DNA from: Anaerolinea sp.
GTDB lineage: Bacteria; Chloroflexota; Anaerolineae; Anaerolineales; Anaerolineaceae
Direction: 5' to 3'
DNA length: 64,000 nt
Assembly (NCBI GenBank): GCA_029975965.1
Contig: JARKOV010000172.1
Location: forward strand, 1-64,000
This document shows positions 18,698 through 29,843 of this stretch, one piece after another; positions within the stretch are counted from its first letter, which is position 1, and each line of letters begins with the position of its first letter. The notes beneath the pieces are model-generated. The model was not told the origin of the DNA, did not search any database, and worked only from the letters and a program-made list of their open reading frames with translations. The position numbers and the translations under genes are program-made.

Positions 18698-19633
18698 ATG
18701 GACTCAAAAAGCCCGGCGGAAGGTGTTGAAACGCGCCGTTTTCCGCTCTTGCGCGTGCTGGGCACGCTGGTCTCTTCAGGGCTTTTGGTCTACTTGATCT
18801 ACCGGCAAGGGTGGAGTGAATTTCGCCAGGCGTTCGCCACTTTCCCCTGGACGGCGGTGGCGCTGGCGCTTGGATTGGTGCTGGCATCGCGTGGGTTGGT
18901 TGCCATGCGCTGGTATGCGCTGCTGCGAACGGTCGGGGCGCCGATCGACCTCTGGCAGGTTATCAAGCTGGTCTTCACCGGGCTGTTTACCTCGAATTTC
19001 CTGCCCTCCACCATCGGAGGGGATGCCGCGCGATTGGCGGGGGGAATCTACCTGCGCCTGGACGCCAGCATGCTGGCGGCATCGCTGATGGTCGACCGCC
19101 TGGTGGGCATGGCTGGTATGGCGTTGATGTTACCGGCGGGGCTGGCGGTTGTTCTGGCAACGGGGGCGGTGGAACCGGTGATGGAAGGTGCTCTCCTGGC
19201 GGGGTTTCCGTGGGCGGGTCGATTGTGGGCAAAGGCGGTGGAGTTTTTCCACGGAATGCTGCGCAGCTCGTTGACCTGGCTGCGCCACCCGGCCGGGCTG
19301 GCCTGGGCGTTTGCGTGCACTTTTGGGCATATGCTCTTCACTTTTTTGACGGTGCACGTGCTGCTGCGCAGCCTGGGGGCTACGCTGCCGTTGTGGCAGG
19401 TCGGCGGGCTGTGGAGCTTCAGCTATTTCGTTTCGCTGGCGCCGTTTTCGATCAATGGGCTGGGATTGCAAGAGGTCTCGATTGCATACCTGTACGCGAC
19501 CTTTGGGGGGATACCGGTTGAAGCGGGGTTGGCGCTGGCGGTGTTGCTGCGCGTCTTGTTCATGCTGGCCAGCCTGCCGGGAGCCATCTTCTTGCCGATG
19601 ATTGGGCGGAGGACCCCTCCCAACCTCTCCTGA
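18698..19633 (+). CDS. UPF0104 / lysylphosphatidylglycerol synthase TM-domain protein
   Basis: A 311-aa integral membrane protein of the LPG_synthase_TM (UPF0104, YbhN/AglD C-terminal) family with about 8 helices. Diagnostic stretches are VFTGLFTSNFLPSTIGGDAARLAG and SYFVSLAPFSINGLGLQEVS. Such proteins act as lipid-linked sugar flippases or accessory proteins. ATG 18698 was preferred to the GTG at 18638, which lies inside the methyltransferase gene; GAGGGG lies upstream. The C-terminal RRTPPNLS and the stop codon are supplied by the first palindromic repeat unit at 19612. Confidence 0.83.
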   Translation: MDSKSPAEGVETRRFPLLRVLGTLVSSGLLVYLIYRQGWSEFRQAFATFPWTAVALALGLVLASRGLVAMRWYALLRTVGAPIDLWQVIKLVFTGLFTSNFLPSTIGGDAARLAGGIYLRLDASMLAASLMVDRLVGMAGMALMLPAGLAVVLATGAVEPVMEGALLAGFPWAGRLWAKAVEFFHGMLRSSLTWLRHPAGLAWAFACTFGHMLFTFLTVHVLLRSLGATLPLWQVGGLWSFSYFVSLAPFSINGLGLQEVSIAYLYATFGGIPVEAGLALAVLLRVLFMLASLPGAIFLPMIGRRTPPNLS

Positions 19634-19812
19634 AGGGGAGGAAGACCCCTCCCAACCTCCCCTGAAGGGGAGGAGAAAGACCTCTCCCGGCTTCCCCTGA
19701 AGGGGAGAAAGACCCCTCCTGGCCTCCCCTAAAGGGGAGGAAGACCTCTCCCGGTCTGCGCTTAAGGGGACACTACCTGACTCCCTCCCTTTAGGGAGGG
19801 TCGGGGTGGGTC
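19612..19812. repeat. Palindromic repeat array, left of the DUF559 gene
   Basis: Units start at 19612, 19644, 19679, 19711 and (degenerate) 19743, each 32-35 bp and centred on a CTCCCCTgaAGGGGAG-type palindrome. They are followed by a copy in the opposite orientation: CCCTCCCTttAGGGAGGG (19783-19800), then TCGGGGTGGGTC. It is the same family as 7562-7736. From here to the DUF559 stop (19813-19874) I see no other feature. Confidence 0.9.
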
Positions 19813-19874
19813 GCTGGATCTTTATTCTTCACGAATGTTCTCGATTGACTGCCTGCATTGTTCATCAATGACAG

Positions 19875-20258
19875 TCAAAACTGCCTCGATATTTTTTCGA
19901 CCTCAGTGTTAGTGAATCGCAATACTTGCAGATTGCGTGTTTTCAAATATTCATCTCTTTCGTGATCATATTCCACCTGGTAAGAGTGGCTACTGCCGTC
20001 CACCTCTACAACAAGGCCAGCTTTATGGCAAAAGAAATCTACGATATATCTCCCAATTATCTGTTGACGGCGGAAATGCCAACCGGACAGCCGGTCTGCA
20101 CGCAACTGCCTCCATAACAATTTTTCTGCTGGAGTCATGTTGCGGCGCATCGATTTGGCGCGATTCTGTTGACCGGGCGATAGAATTTGCTGTGTGACGA
20201 TTCCTGGGTTTCCTGGCGTTCGTGATTTCGAATAGGTTTTTTTCTGGTCGTTTGCCAT
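19875..20258 (-). CDS. DUF559 domain endonuclease-like protein (Vsr-like fold)
   Basis: A 127-aa protein with the DUF559 domain, a restriction-endonuclease-like fold related to Vsr. RRNMTPAEKLLWRQLRADRL and GWHFRRQQIIGRYIVDFFCH are family signatures, and VVEVDGSSH holds the probable metal-binding Glu/Asp (E-x-D). It is the only - strand gene between 1 and 61000, is visibly less GC-rich than its neighbours, and is bracketed by palindromic repeats at 19612-19812 and 20291-20363. These features suggest acquisition as a unit. Its TATAAT box lies 6 nt before the ATG. Confidence 0.88.
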   Translation of the reverse strand: MANDQKKTYSKSRTPGNPGIVTQQILSPGQQNRAKSMRRNMTPAEKLLWRQLRADRLSGWHFRRQQIIGRYIVDFFCHKAGLVVEVDGSSHSYQVEYDHERDEYLKTRNLQVLRFTNTEVEKISRQF

Positions 20259-20264
20259 AGGAAA

Positions 20265-20270
20265 ATTATA
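20265..20270 (-). promoter_or_regulatory. -10 element of the DUF559 gene, probably leaderless
   Basis: On the - strand TATAAT reads from 20270 to 20265, with 6 nt to the ATG at 20258, the same spacing as three + strand genes in the window. Confidence 0.55.
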
Positions 20271-20290
20271 CTGCGGGCCATGTTCGCTAC

Positions 20291-20363
20291 AGGAGAAAGA
20301 CCTCTCCCGGCCTCCTCTTCAGGGGAGGAGAAAGACCCCTAACGTATCAGCTTAAGGCAAAAG
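20291..20363. repeat. Palindromic repeat copies, right of the DUF559 gene
   Basis: An 8-base tail of a unit, one full unit (20299-20333, with palindrome CTCCTCTtcAGGGGAG) and a degenerate second unit. They have the same orientation as the left array, so the DUF559 gene sits between direct copies of the element. Confidence 0.85.
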
Positions 20364-20383
20364 TGCTGGTGGAGTCGTGAGTC

Positions 20384-20409
20384 ACCCTTGACCGGGCAAG
20401 GTCAAGGGT
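20384..20409. promoter_or_regulatory. Operator: 10-bp perfect inverted repeat over the -35 region
   Basis: ACCCTTGACC (20384-20393), a 6-nt spacer, then GGTCAAGGGT (20400-20409) is a perfect dyad of 26 bp. It covers the -35 hexamer and most of the spacer of the promoter at 20388-20416, a position where a bound dimer would block RNA polymerase. The first gene downstream encodes a winged-helix regulator, so autoregulation is likely (inference). Confidence 0.72.
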
Positions 20410-20416
20410 TTATAAT
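20388..20416 (+). promoter_or_regulatory. Near-consensus sigma-70-type promoter
   Basis: TTGACC (20388-20393), a 17-bp spacer and TATAAT (20411-20416). It is the best promoter match in the window and should drive the regulator-fcl-wzm-wzt operon. The 5' untranslated region is about 20 nt before ATG 20443. Confidence 0.78.
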
Positions 20417-20442
20417 TCAACGACTGAATTTTGAAAGGTGTC

Positions 20443-21899
<1,457 letters not shown>

Positions 21900-21937
21900 T
21901 GTTGCGCCGGCCCGGCTCACAAACATAGCGAACGAAC

Positions 21938-22788
21938 ATGGCGACCCGAACCGACACCCCCTCATTGACCTATCTCCGCCCCGCCAGGGGCTGGATTCCG
22001 TTGAACCTGTCGGCGCTGTGGGCTTACCGGGAGCTGGTGTATTTCCTCACCTGGCGCGATATCAAAGTGCGCTACAAGCAGGCCGCGCTGGGCATCGGGT
22101 GGGCTGTGCTGCAGCCGGTGCTGCACATGGTGATCTTCACCGTCATCTTCTGGCGGCTGGCTGGCTTGAAACCGGACGCCGGCATCTCGGAAACGCTCTA
22201 CCCGGTGTTCAGCTTTGCCGCCTTGCTGCCGATGCAGTTGTTCCAGGGCGCGCTGCAACGCGCCAGCGTCAGCCTGGTGCAGAACGCCAACCTGCTTACC
22301 AAGGTATATTTCCCGCGCCTGATCATCCCGCTCTCGGCTGCCGCGGCCGGGCTGGTGGATTTTTTCTTTGCCTTCCTGGTGCTGGTGGCGCTGATGGTGT
22401 ACTACCAGGTGCAGTTCACCTGGAATTTGCTCTGGCTGCTGCCGCTGGTGATCTTGGCCCTGCTGGCGGCGCTGGCGGTGGGGCTGTGGCTGGCAGCGCT
22501 CAACGTGCAGTATCGCGACGTGCAGCAGATGGTGCCTTTCCTCGTCCAGGCCTGGATGTACGCCTCGCCGGTGGCTTACTCGATCGACGTGATCCCGGCG
22601 GAAGGCCCCTGGCGGTTGATCTACGCGCTCAATCCGATGGCCGGGGTGATCCAGGGCTTTCGCTGGGCGCTGCTGGGGGCTACCCCTCCCGACCGCATCT
22701 TGTGGGTCTCGGTGGGGGTGGTCGCGGTGCTATTGGTCAGCGGATTGTTTTACTTCCGGCACATGGAGCGCACGTTTGCGGATATGGT

Positions 22789-22792
<4 letters not shown>
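21938..22792 (+). CDS. wzm: Polysaccharide ABC transporter permease (Wzm/TagG type)
   Basis: A 284-aa ABC-2 permease with six predicted helices for export of a lipid-linked surface polysaccharide. YRELVYFLTWRDIKVRYKQA followed by LGIGWAVLQPVLHMVIF is the standard opening of Wzm/TagG proteins, and YASPVAYSIDVIPAEGPWRL is the conserved C-terminal loop. It overlaps wzt by 4 bp. A different open frame spanning the same bases is an upstream extension of wzt and is not real. Confidence 0.9.
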
Positions 22793-24041
<1,249 letters not shown>

Positions 24042-24045
<4 letters not shown>

Positions 24046-25676
24046 GAGCAGCAGGGAAACAGGTCATTAAAAGTTTCCTGGGTCAAATCCCGTTCACAGC
24101 CGAACTCTATTGGCTGCTGCGACAAAACGGCCGCCCGATCCAGACACGCTTTTCACTGAAGCATTTGCAGGCCGAATTGCCGGAAATTGCGGCTCAAGCC
24201 GCAGAGCTGCGCAAGCAAGTGGAGTTACGCGGGCAACCTGCGCCGGGGAAGAAAGTGTTTCTTTTTGCCACGCTGCATTATTGGATCGAGCACACCGCTT
24301 TACTGGGCATGTCACTGGCTGCGCAGGGGCACCAGGTGACGTTGGGCTACCTGCCTTACGCCGAGTGGCGCGAGGAGATCAACCGTTTTGACCTGCGCCG
24401 GCAGAACGTCTACGCGCGCAAGGTGCTCGAGCTGGCCGGCCCGTTGCTCGAGCCGGTCTCCTTCCTCACCGCGCGGACCACGCTGGTGCGACTGCCGGAC
24501 GCGTTGATGGAGATGGTGCACCTGGTGACCACGTACGACACGCAATACACCCTGCAGGTCGAAGATATCGACCCGGAGAGCGACATCTACCGGCTGCGCC
24601 TGGAACGCAACACAGAAGCGGCGCGCGCCGCGTATGCCTATTTCAAATCCAACCGCCCCGATGTGGTCATCGTGCCCAACGGGACGATCCAGGAGCTGGG
24701 GATTGTCTATCGGGTCGCCAAACACCTGGGCATCCGCGTGGTGACCTACGAGTTCGGCGACCAGCGCCAACGCATCTGGCTGGCACAAAACGCGGAGGTG
24801 ATGCGCCAGGAAACAGACGCCCTGTGGGCGGCGCGCGACGGCGAAGCGCTTTCGGCGGAGCAACTGGAGCGCATGCGCAGCCTGTTCATGGCCCGACAAC
24901 GTGGCGCGCTGTGGGAGAACTTCGCTCGCTCATGGCAGGGCACCCCCACCAAAGGGGGCAACAAGATCACCAAGGAACTGGGCCTGGATGACCGCCCGAT
25001 CGTGCTGCTGGCAACCAACGTGCTGGGTGACAGTCTGACCCTGGGGCGGCAGGTGTTCTCGCAAAGCATGGCGGAGTGGATTGCGCGCACGGTGCAGTAC
25101 TTTGCCGGGCGAGAGGACGCCCAGTTGATCATCCGGGTGCACCCCGGTGAAGTGCTGACGCATGGGCAGTCGATGGCGGAAGTGGTGCGGAACGTGCTTC
25201 CGCGGCTGCCGCAGCACATCCACCTGATTGGGCCGAAAGAGAAGGTCAACACCTACGACCTGGTGGAGGCGGCGGACCTGGGGTTGGTCTACACGACGAC
25301 GGTTGGGCTGGAAATGGCGATGTACGGCGTGCCGGTGATCGTCACCGGTCAGACGCATTACCGCGGGCGGGGCTTCACGCAGGACCCCGATTCGTGGGTG
25401 AGCTACTTCAAGCTGCTCGGTCAGATGCTGCTCAATCCGGAGGCTTTCAAGCTGTCGCGCCAGCAGGTCGAGAGCGCCTGGGAATATGCCTATCGCTTCT
25501 TCTTCGAGTATCCACGCCCCTTCCCCTGGCACCTGGTGCGGGTTTGGGAAGACTACAAGGCCCGTCCGCTGAACGCCGTGTTGAGCGAAGAAGGCCGCGA
25601 GCAATACGGTGAGACCTTCCGCTATTTGATCGGCGAGCCGGTGGACTGGAAAGCCATTTTGCAGGCAGGCAAATGA
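24042..25676 (+). CDS. Capsule-type (Kdo/CDP-glycerol-transferase-like) glycosyltransferase
   Basis: A 544-aa GT-B-like protein. The N-terminal half has KKVFLFATLHYWIEHTALLG. The C-terminal half has LIIRVHPGE, then TYDLVEAADLGLVYTTTVGL and EMAMYGVPVIVTGQTHYRGR, the pattern of the Capsule_synth/KpsS and CDP-glycerol transferase superfamily. It resembles the proteins at 35738 and 43522 in the latter region (TVGLEAxxxGxPV). Start ATG 24042 (ATGA overlap; GAGGTGAAAG upstream). Probable role: transferring a sugar or sugar acid onto the exported chain. Donor unknown. Confidence 0.65.
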
Positions 25677-26554
25677 GCCAGCAGCAGGCGCGGGTCAAGC
25701 AGCAGGTGCGCGAGTTCTACGACCAGGTGGGCTGGCAAAGGACGTCTGGCGACCTGTACCAGAACGCGCGCTATGAAGACCTGCGCCCGGTAGCGGCGGA
25801 GTACATCCATCGCTGCCACCTGCGCGTTGGACGGCACCTCGCGCCGAGGGGGCGCTTCTTGCTGGACGCCGGCTCGGGACCGGTGCAGTACGAGGAATAC
25901 GAGACCTACTCGGCAAATTACGAGCGGCGCGTCTGCGCCGACATCTCGATCGTCGCCTTGCAAGAGGCGCGCCGCCGTTTGGGCGCTCACGGCTTTTACG
26001 TGGTGGCCGATGTGGCCAGCCTGCCCTTTGCGCCGGAGGTCTTCGACGGCGCGGTCTCGCTGCACACCCTGCACCATTTACCGCTGGCGGAGCAGGGCAA
26101 AGCCTACGGCGAGATCTACCGCACGCTGGCGCCCGGGCGGAGCGCAGTGGTGGTCAACGGCTGGACCGATTCCCCCCTGATGCGGCGCACGGCCTGGCTG
26201 GTGCGCCTGGCGGAAAGCGCCGGGAAGCGGCTGGCGCGACTGCGCGGACGCGCCCCGGCTGAGCCAAAGCCTGGCTCCGCCGGCCAACCTGCGGCGCAGG
26301 AGCCGACGGGCACGTTCGTCAACAAGCTGGACGCGGCCTGGCTGCGCGGGCTGTTGGGTGGCAAAATGCGCTTCGAGATCCTCGTCTGGCGCAGCGTGAG
26401 CGTGCGCTGGCTGCGCGCGCTGGTGCACGCTCCCACCGGGGGGCGGCTGTTCCTGCGCTTGCTTTACTGGCTGGAGGAGCGCGCTCCACGCTGGTTCGGC
26501 GAGAACGGGCAGTATCCGCTGGTGGTGGTGCATAAAGAAGTCAACGAGGGATGA
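25673..26554 (+). CDS. Class I SAM-dependent methyltransferase
   Basis: A 293-aa methyltransferase. Motif I is FLLDAGSGP (about 62-70), YVVADVASLPFAPEVFDGAV is the SAM-contact region, and LHTLHHLP matches Methyltransf_11. A Pro/Ala-rich linker (about 198-217) leads to a C-terminal arginine-rich, hydrophobic region (LRALVHAPTGGRLFLRLLYW) that may touch the membrane. ATGA overlap with the transferase upstream. It closes the 20443-26554 operon. Confidence 0.8.
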   Translation: MSQQQARVKQQVREFYDQVGWQRTSGDLYQNARYEDLRPVAAEYIHRCHLRVGRHLAPRGRFLLDAGSGPVQYEEYETYSANYERRVCADISIVALQEARRRLGAHGFYVVADVASLPFAPEVFDGAVSLHTLHHLPLAEQGKAYGEIYRTLAPGRSAVVVNGWTDSPLMRRTAWLVRLAESAGKRLARLRGRAPAEPKPGSAGQPAAQEPTGTFVNKLDAAWLRGLLGGKMRFEILVWRSVSVRWLRALVHAPTGGRLFLRLLYWLEERAPRWFGENGQYPLVVVHKEVNEG

Positions 26555-26696
26555 GTGACGCATGATGAGTACCGAAGGTCCTCACTTTTTTCCTCTTCCT
26601 TAGGGAGAGAGCGAAGAGGTGCTCTCCGCTTCAATCTCATCATGGAAGGGAGTGGAATGAGGAATACGAAGCAATCACGCCTCTTGGGAGGTTGGC
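26555..26696. other. Intergenic gap before pseB
   Basis: 142 bp with a pyrimidine run (CTTTTTTCCTCTTCC), a weak remnant of a palindromic element and a small hairpin (GAGAGC 26607-26612, GCTCTC 26621-26626). GGGAGG lies shortly before the pseB ATG. No convincing promoter. Confidence 0.4.
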
Positions 26697-27713
26697 ATGG
26701 ACTGGAATGAAAAGGTTGTCCTGATCACCGGCGGGACCGGGTCGTTTGGCAAGAAATTCAGCGAGATTCTGCTGAGCGAATACCACCCGGCCAAGCTGAT
26801 CATTTTCAGCCGCGATGAGCTGAAGCAGCACGAGATGCGCCAGGCCGGTTATGACCATCCCAGCCTGCGCTATTTCATCGGCGACATCCGCGACAAAGAC
26901 CGCATGAAGCGCGCCTGTGAGGGCGTGGACATCGTGGTGCATGCCGCTGCGCTCAAACAGGTGCCGGCTTGCGAGTACAATCCGATGGAGGCGATTAAGA
27001 CCAACATTTTGGGCAGCAGCAACGTGGTGGACGCCGCGCTGGATACCGGCGTGGAGAAGGTGCTGGCGCTGAGCACCGACAAAGCCGTCAACCCGGTCAA
27101 CCTGTATGGGGCGACCAAGCTGGCGGCGGAGAAGCTGATCGTGCAGAGCAACGCCTATGCGGGCGGCAAAGTGACCCGGCTGAGCTGCGTGCGCTACGGG
27201 AACGTGGTCGGCAGTCGGGGCAGCGTGGTGCCGGTGTTCCTCAAGCAGCGCCAGAACGGCAAGGTCACAGTGACCGACGAGCGCATGACGCGCTTCTGGC
27301 TCACCCTGGAGCAGGGCGTGCGTTTTGTGATTCAAAGCATCGAGCGTATGCACGGCGGGGAGGTGTTCGTTCCAAAAATCCCCAGCATGACGGTGATGGA
27401 CCTGGCGCGCGCGGTGGCGCCGGAGAACGACATCGAGATCATCGGCATTCGCCCCGGCGAGAAGCTGCACGAAGTGCTCATTTCAGAGGATGAGTCGCGC
27501 CACACGGTTGAGTTGGATGATCTGTTCGTGGTCATGCCGGCCGAGCGCATCTGGGCGCGGCCCTTCGGATGGGATTGGGAAGACCAGGGCAGGCCGCTGC
27601 CGGACGGGTTCCGCTACGCCAGCAACAACAATCCGCAATGGCTCTCGGTGGAGCAGATCCGCGAGATGATTCGCCCGATCGAGGTCGAGCACGATAAGGG
27701 TTCGCTGGGGTGA
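26697..27713 (+). CDS. pseB: UDP-N-acetylglucosamine 4,6-dehydratase (PseB family)
   Basis: A 338-aa SDR of the inverting 4,6-dehydratase type that opens pseudaminic acid synthesis from UDP-GlcNAc. Motifs: ITGGTGSFGKKF, FSRDELKQHEM, HAAALKQVPACEYNPMEAIK, catalytic D128-K129 and Y137-xxx-K141 in STDKAVNPVNLYGATK, then RYGNVVGSRGSVVP and MHGGEVFVPKIPSM. The last two match PseB better than WbjB/FnlA. The expected aminotransferase (PseC) does not follow; instead an RmlD-like reductase overlaps the stop. Confidence 0.88.
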   Translation: MDWNEKVVLITGGTGSFGKKFSEILLSEYHPAKLIIFSRDELKQHEMRQAGYDHPSLRYFIGDIRDKDRMKRACEGVDIVVHAAALKQVPACEYNPMEAIKTNILGSSNVVDAALDTGVEKVLALSTDKAVNPVNLYGATKLAAEKLIVQSNAYAGGKVTRLSCVRYGNVVGSRGSVVPVFLKQRQNGKVTVTDERMTRFWLTLEQGVRFVIQSIERMHGGEVFVPKIPSMTVMDLARAVAPENDIEIIGIRPGEKLHEVLISEDESRHTVELDDLFVVMPAERIWARPFGWDWEDQGRPLPDGFRYASNNNPQWLSVEQIREMIRPIEVEHDKGSLG

Positions 27714-28645
27714 AGAAGCTGCTGGTGACCGGCGCGAGCGGCCTGCTGGGATTGAACTTGTGCCTGGAGGCCTGCGGTGAGCACGAGGTGGTTGGGCTGA
27801 CCAACAGCCACGGGCTGCACGGCGCACCTTTCCGGGTGCTGCAGACAGACCTGGCACAGCCGGGTGAGTTTGCGCGGGTGATGGCTGCGGTCAGGCCGGA
27901 CTGGGTGGTGCACGCCGCTGCGCTGGCGGTGATCGATGCCTGTGAAAAGGCTCCGGCGCTCTCGGCACGGCTCAACGCGGCGCTGCCCGGCGAGGTGGCC
28001 GAGGAGTGCCGCAGGCACGGCGCGCGGCTGGTGCACCTCTCGACCGACGCGGTGTTCGACGGCGTGCGCGGCGATTACAGCGAGGACGACGCGCCCAACC
28101 CCCAGGGGGTCTATGCCCGCGATAAACTGGCGGGCGAGCAGGCGGTCGCGGCGGCGACCCCGGAAGCTGCCGTGGCGCGGGTCAACTTTTATGGCTGGAG
28201 CCTGGCCGGCAGGCGCAGCCTGGCCGAATTTTTCTTCTACAACCTGTCAGACGGCAGGCAAGTCAACGGTTTCACCGACGTGCTGTTTTGCCCGCTGCTG
28301 GCCAACCAGTTGGGGCGCGTGCTGTTGGAGATGCTGGCGAAGGGTTTGAGCGGCGTTTTTCACGCCCTCAGCCGCGAGCACCTGAGCAAGTACGAGTTTG
28401 GGGTGCGGCTGGCGCGGCGCTTTGGGCTGGACGAGGGGCTGATCCGGCCGATGCGGGTGGCCGACTCGGAGCTGGTGGCGAAGCGATCGCCCAACCTGAC
28501 CCTGCGGGTGGATCGCCTGGAAAGCGCGCTGGGGCATGTCATGCCGGAGCAAGCCGAGGGCCTGGAGGAGCTGCACCGCCAATGGCAGGAAGGATACCCC
28601 CAACGGGTGAAGGGAATGAGCGGACAAAAGTCAACGGATTTCTAA
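27710..28645 (+). CDS. RmlD-like sugar-nucleotide reductase (SDR)
   Basis: A 311-aa extended SDR of the RmlD_sub_bind family (dTDP-4-dehydrorhamnose reductase-like). KLLVTGASGLLGLNLCLEA is the nucleotide site, RLVHLSTDAVFDGVRGDYSE and the catalytic VYARDKLAGEQA (Y-x3-K) are typical. The GTG start overlaps the pseB stop (GTGA). It probably reduces the 4-keto group of the PseB product, but a dTDP-linked substrate is not excluded. No rmlA, rmlB or rmlC is in the window. Confidence 0.8.
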   Translation: MKKLLVTGASGLLGLNLCLEACGEHEVVGLTNSHGLHGAPFRVLQTDLAQPGEFARVMAAVRPDWVVHAAALAVIDACEKAPALSARLNAALPGEVAEECRRHGARLVHLSTDAVFDGVRGDYSEDDAPNPQGVYARDKLAGEQAVAAATPEAAVARVNFYGWSLAGRRSLAEFFFYNLSDGRQVNGFTDVLFCPLLANQLGRVLLEMLAKGLSGVFHALSREHLSKYEFGVRLARRFGLDEGLIRPMRVADSELVAKRSPNLTLRVDRLESALGHVMPEQAEGLEELHRQWQEGYPQRVKGMSGQKSTDF

Positions 28646-28682
28646 AACGAATTGACCGGATGGAGAAAAAAGGATTATAGAG

Positions 28683-28714
28683 CGCTGATCGCTGACAACT
28701 GGCAGCGATTAGCG
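28683..28714 (+). other. Intercistronic hairpin before the first neuB
   Basis: CGCTGATCGCTG (28683-28694) and CAGCGATTAGCG (28703-28714) pair over 12 positions with one G-U, loop 8 nt. There is no U-run, so it is more likely an mRNA-stability or attenuation element than a terminator. GAGGAACGG and the neuB ATG follow. Confidence 0.5.
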
Positions 28715-28730
28715 TGAGGAACGGGTAAAA

Positions 28731-29798
28731 ATGGAATTACAAATCGGCCAACACACCGTCGGGGGGAATCACCCCACCTATTTCATCGCCGACATCGCCG
28801 CCAACCACGACGGCGACCTGGAGCGCGCAAAGCTGCTGATTCGCCTCGCTAAGGCGGCGGGAGCCGACGCGGCCAAGTTTCAGAATTTTCGCGCGCCCAA
28901 GATCGTTTCCGACTACGGTTTTCGCGCCTTGGGCGGGCACCAATCACACCAGGCGAGCTGGAAAAAATCAGTGTTTGAGGTCTACGCAGGGGCGTCGATT
29001 CCCTTCGAGTGGACCCCGGAGCTGAAGGCGACGTGCGACGAGGTTGGTATCGATTACTTCTCCTCGCCGTACGACTTCGAGGCGACCGATTTTCTGGTGC
29101 CCTACGTGCCGGCGATCAAGATTGGCTCAGGCGAGGTCTCCTGGCCTGAAGCCCTGCAGTGGATCGCGCGGAAAGGCCTGCCGGTGATCCTGGCGACCGG
29201 CGCTTCCGACATCGGCGAGGTGGCGGCGGCGGTGCGGGCGATCACCGCCATCAACCCCCGGCTGGTGTTGATGCAGTGCAACACCAACTACACCGCCAGC
29301 CTGGAAAATTTCGACCACATCCACCTCAACGTGCTGAAGACCTACGCGACGATGTTCCCGGACGTGGTCTTGGGCCTCTCCGACCACACGCCGGGGCACG
29401 CTACCGTGCTGGGGGCGGTGGCGTTGGGCGCGCGGGTGGTGGAGAAGCATTTCACCGACGACAACGACCGCACCGGGCCAGACCACAAGTTTGCCTTGAA
29501 CCCGGCCGATTGGGAGGCTATGGTGGTCAATACCCGCCAGTTGGAGCGCGCACTCGGGTCGGCGGATAAGTTTGTGGCGGGCAACGAGCAGGAGACGGTC
29601 GTGCTGCAGCGGCGCTGTCTGCGCGCCGCGCGCGAGATGAAGGCCGGCGAGGTGTTGGCGCGCGCCGACATCGACGTGCTGCGCCCGGCGCCAGCCCACG
29701 CCATCATGCCGTATGACCTGGATCAGGTGATCGGCAAACGCTTGAAAGTGGACAAACCGGCCGGTCAGGAATTTCGCTGGACCGACCTGGCGGAATAA
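28731..29798 (+). CDS. neuB: NeuB-family nonulosonic acid synthase with SAF domain
   Basis: A 355-aa synthase condensing a 6-carbon sugar with phosphoenolpyruvate. The TIM barrel (about 1-280) begins IADIAANHDGDLERAKLLI, an AANHDG form nearer PseI (SANHNG) than NeuB (GINHNG). KIGSGEV and LGLSDHTPGHATVLGAVALG supply barrel active-site residues. Residues about 295-350 (RRCLRAAREMKAGEVLARAD) are the antifreeze-like SAF domain. The product (pseudaminate-, legionaminate- or Kdn-like) is not fixed by sequence. Confidence 0.85.
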   Translation: MELQIGQHTVGGNHPTYFIADIAANHDGDLERAKLLIRLAKAAGADAAKFQNFRAPKIVSDYGFRALGGHQSHQASWKKSVFEVYAGASIPFEWTPELKATCDEVGIDYFSSPYDFEATDFLVPYVPAIKIGSGEVSWPEALQWIARKGLPVILATGASDIGEVAAAVRAITAINPRLVLMQCNTNYTASLENFDHIHLNVLKTYATMFPDVVLGLSDHTPGHATVLGAVALGARVVEKHFTDDNDRTGPDHKFALNPADWEAMVVNTRQLERALGSADKFVAGNEQETVVLQRRCLRAAREMKAGEVLARADIDVLRPAPAHAIMPYDLDQVIGKRLKVDKPAGQEFRWTDLAE

Positions 29799-29843
29799 AC
29801 TGCATCTGCGCCCGCACGGCGTGCTGAGCGCGAACCACCCACC

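Noticed and set aside
26697..29798. Ordinary pseudaminic acid operon
   Set aside because: PseC, PseH and PseG are missing and an RmlD-like reductase takes their place, so the standard product cannot be assigned.
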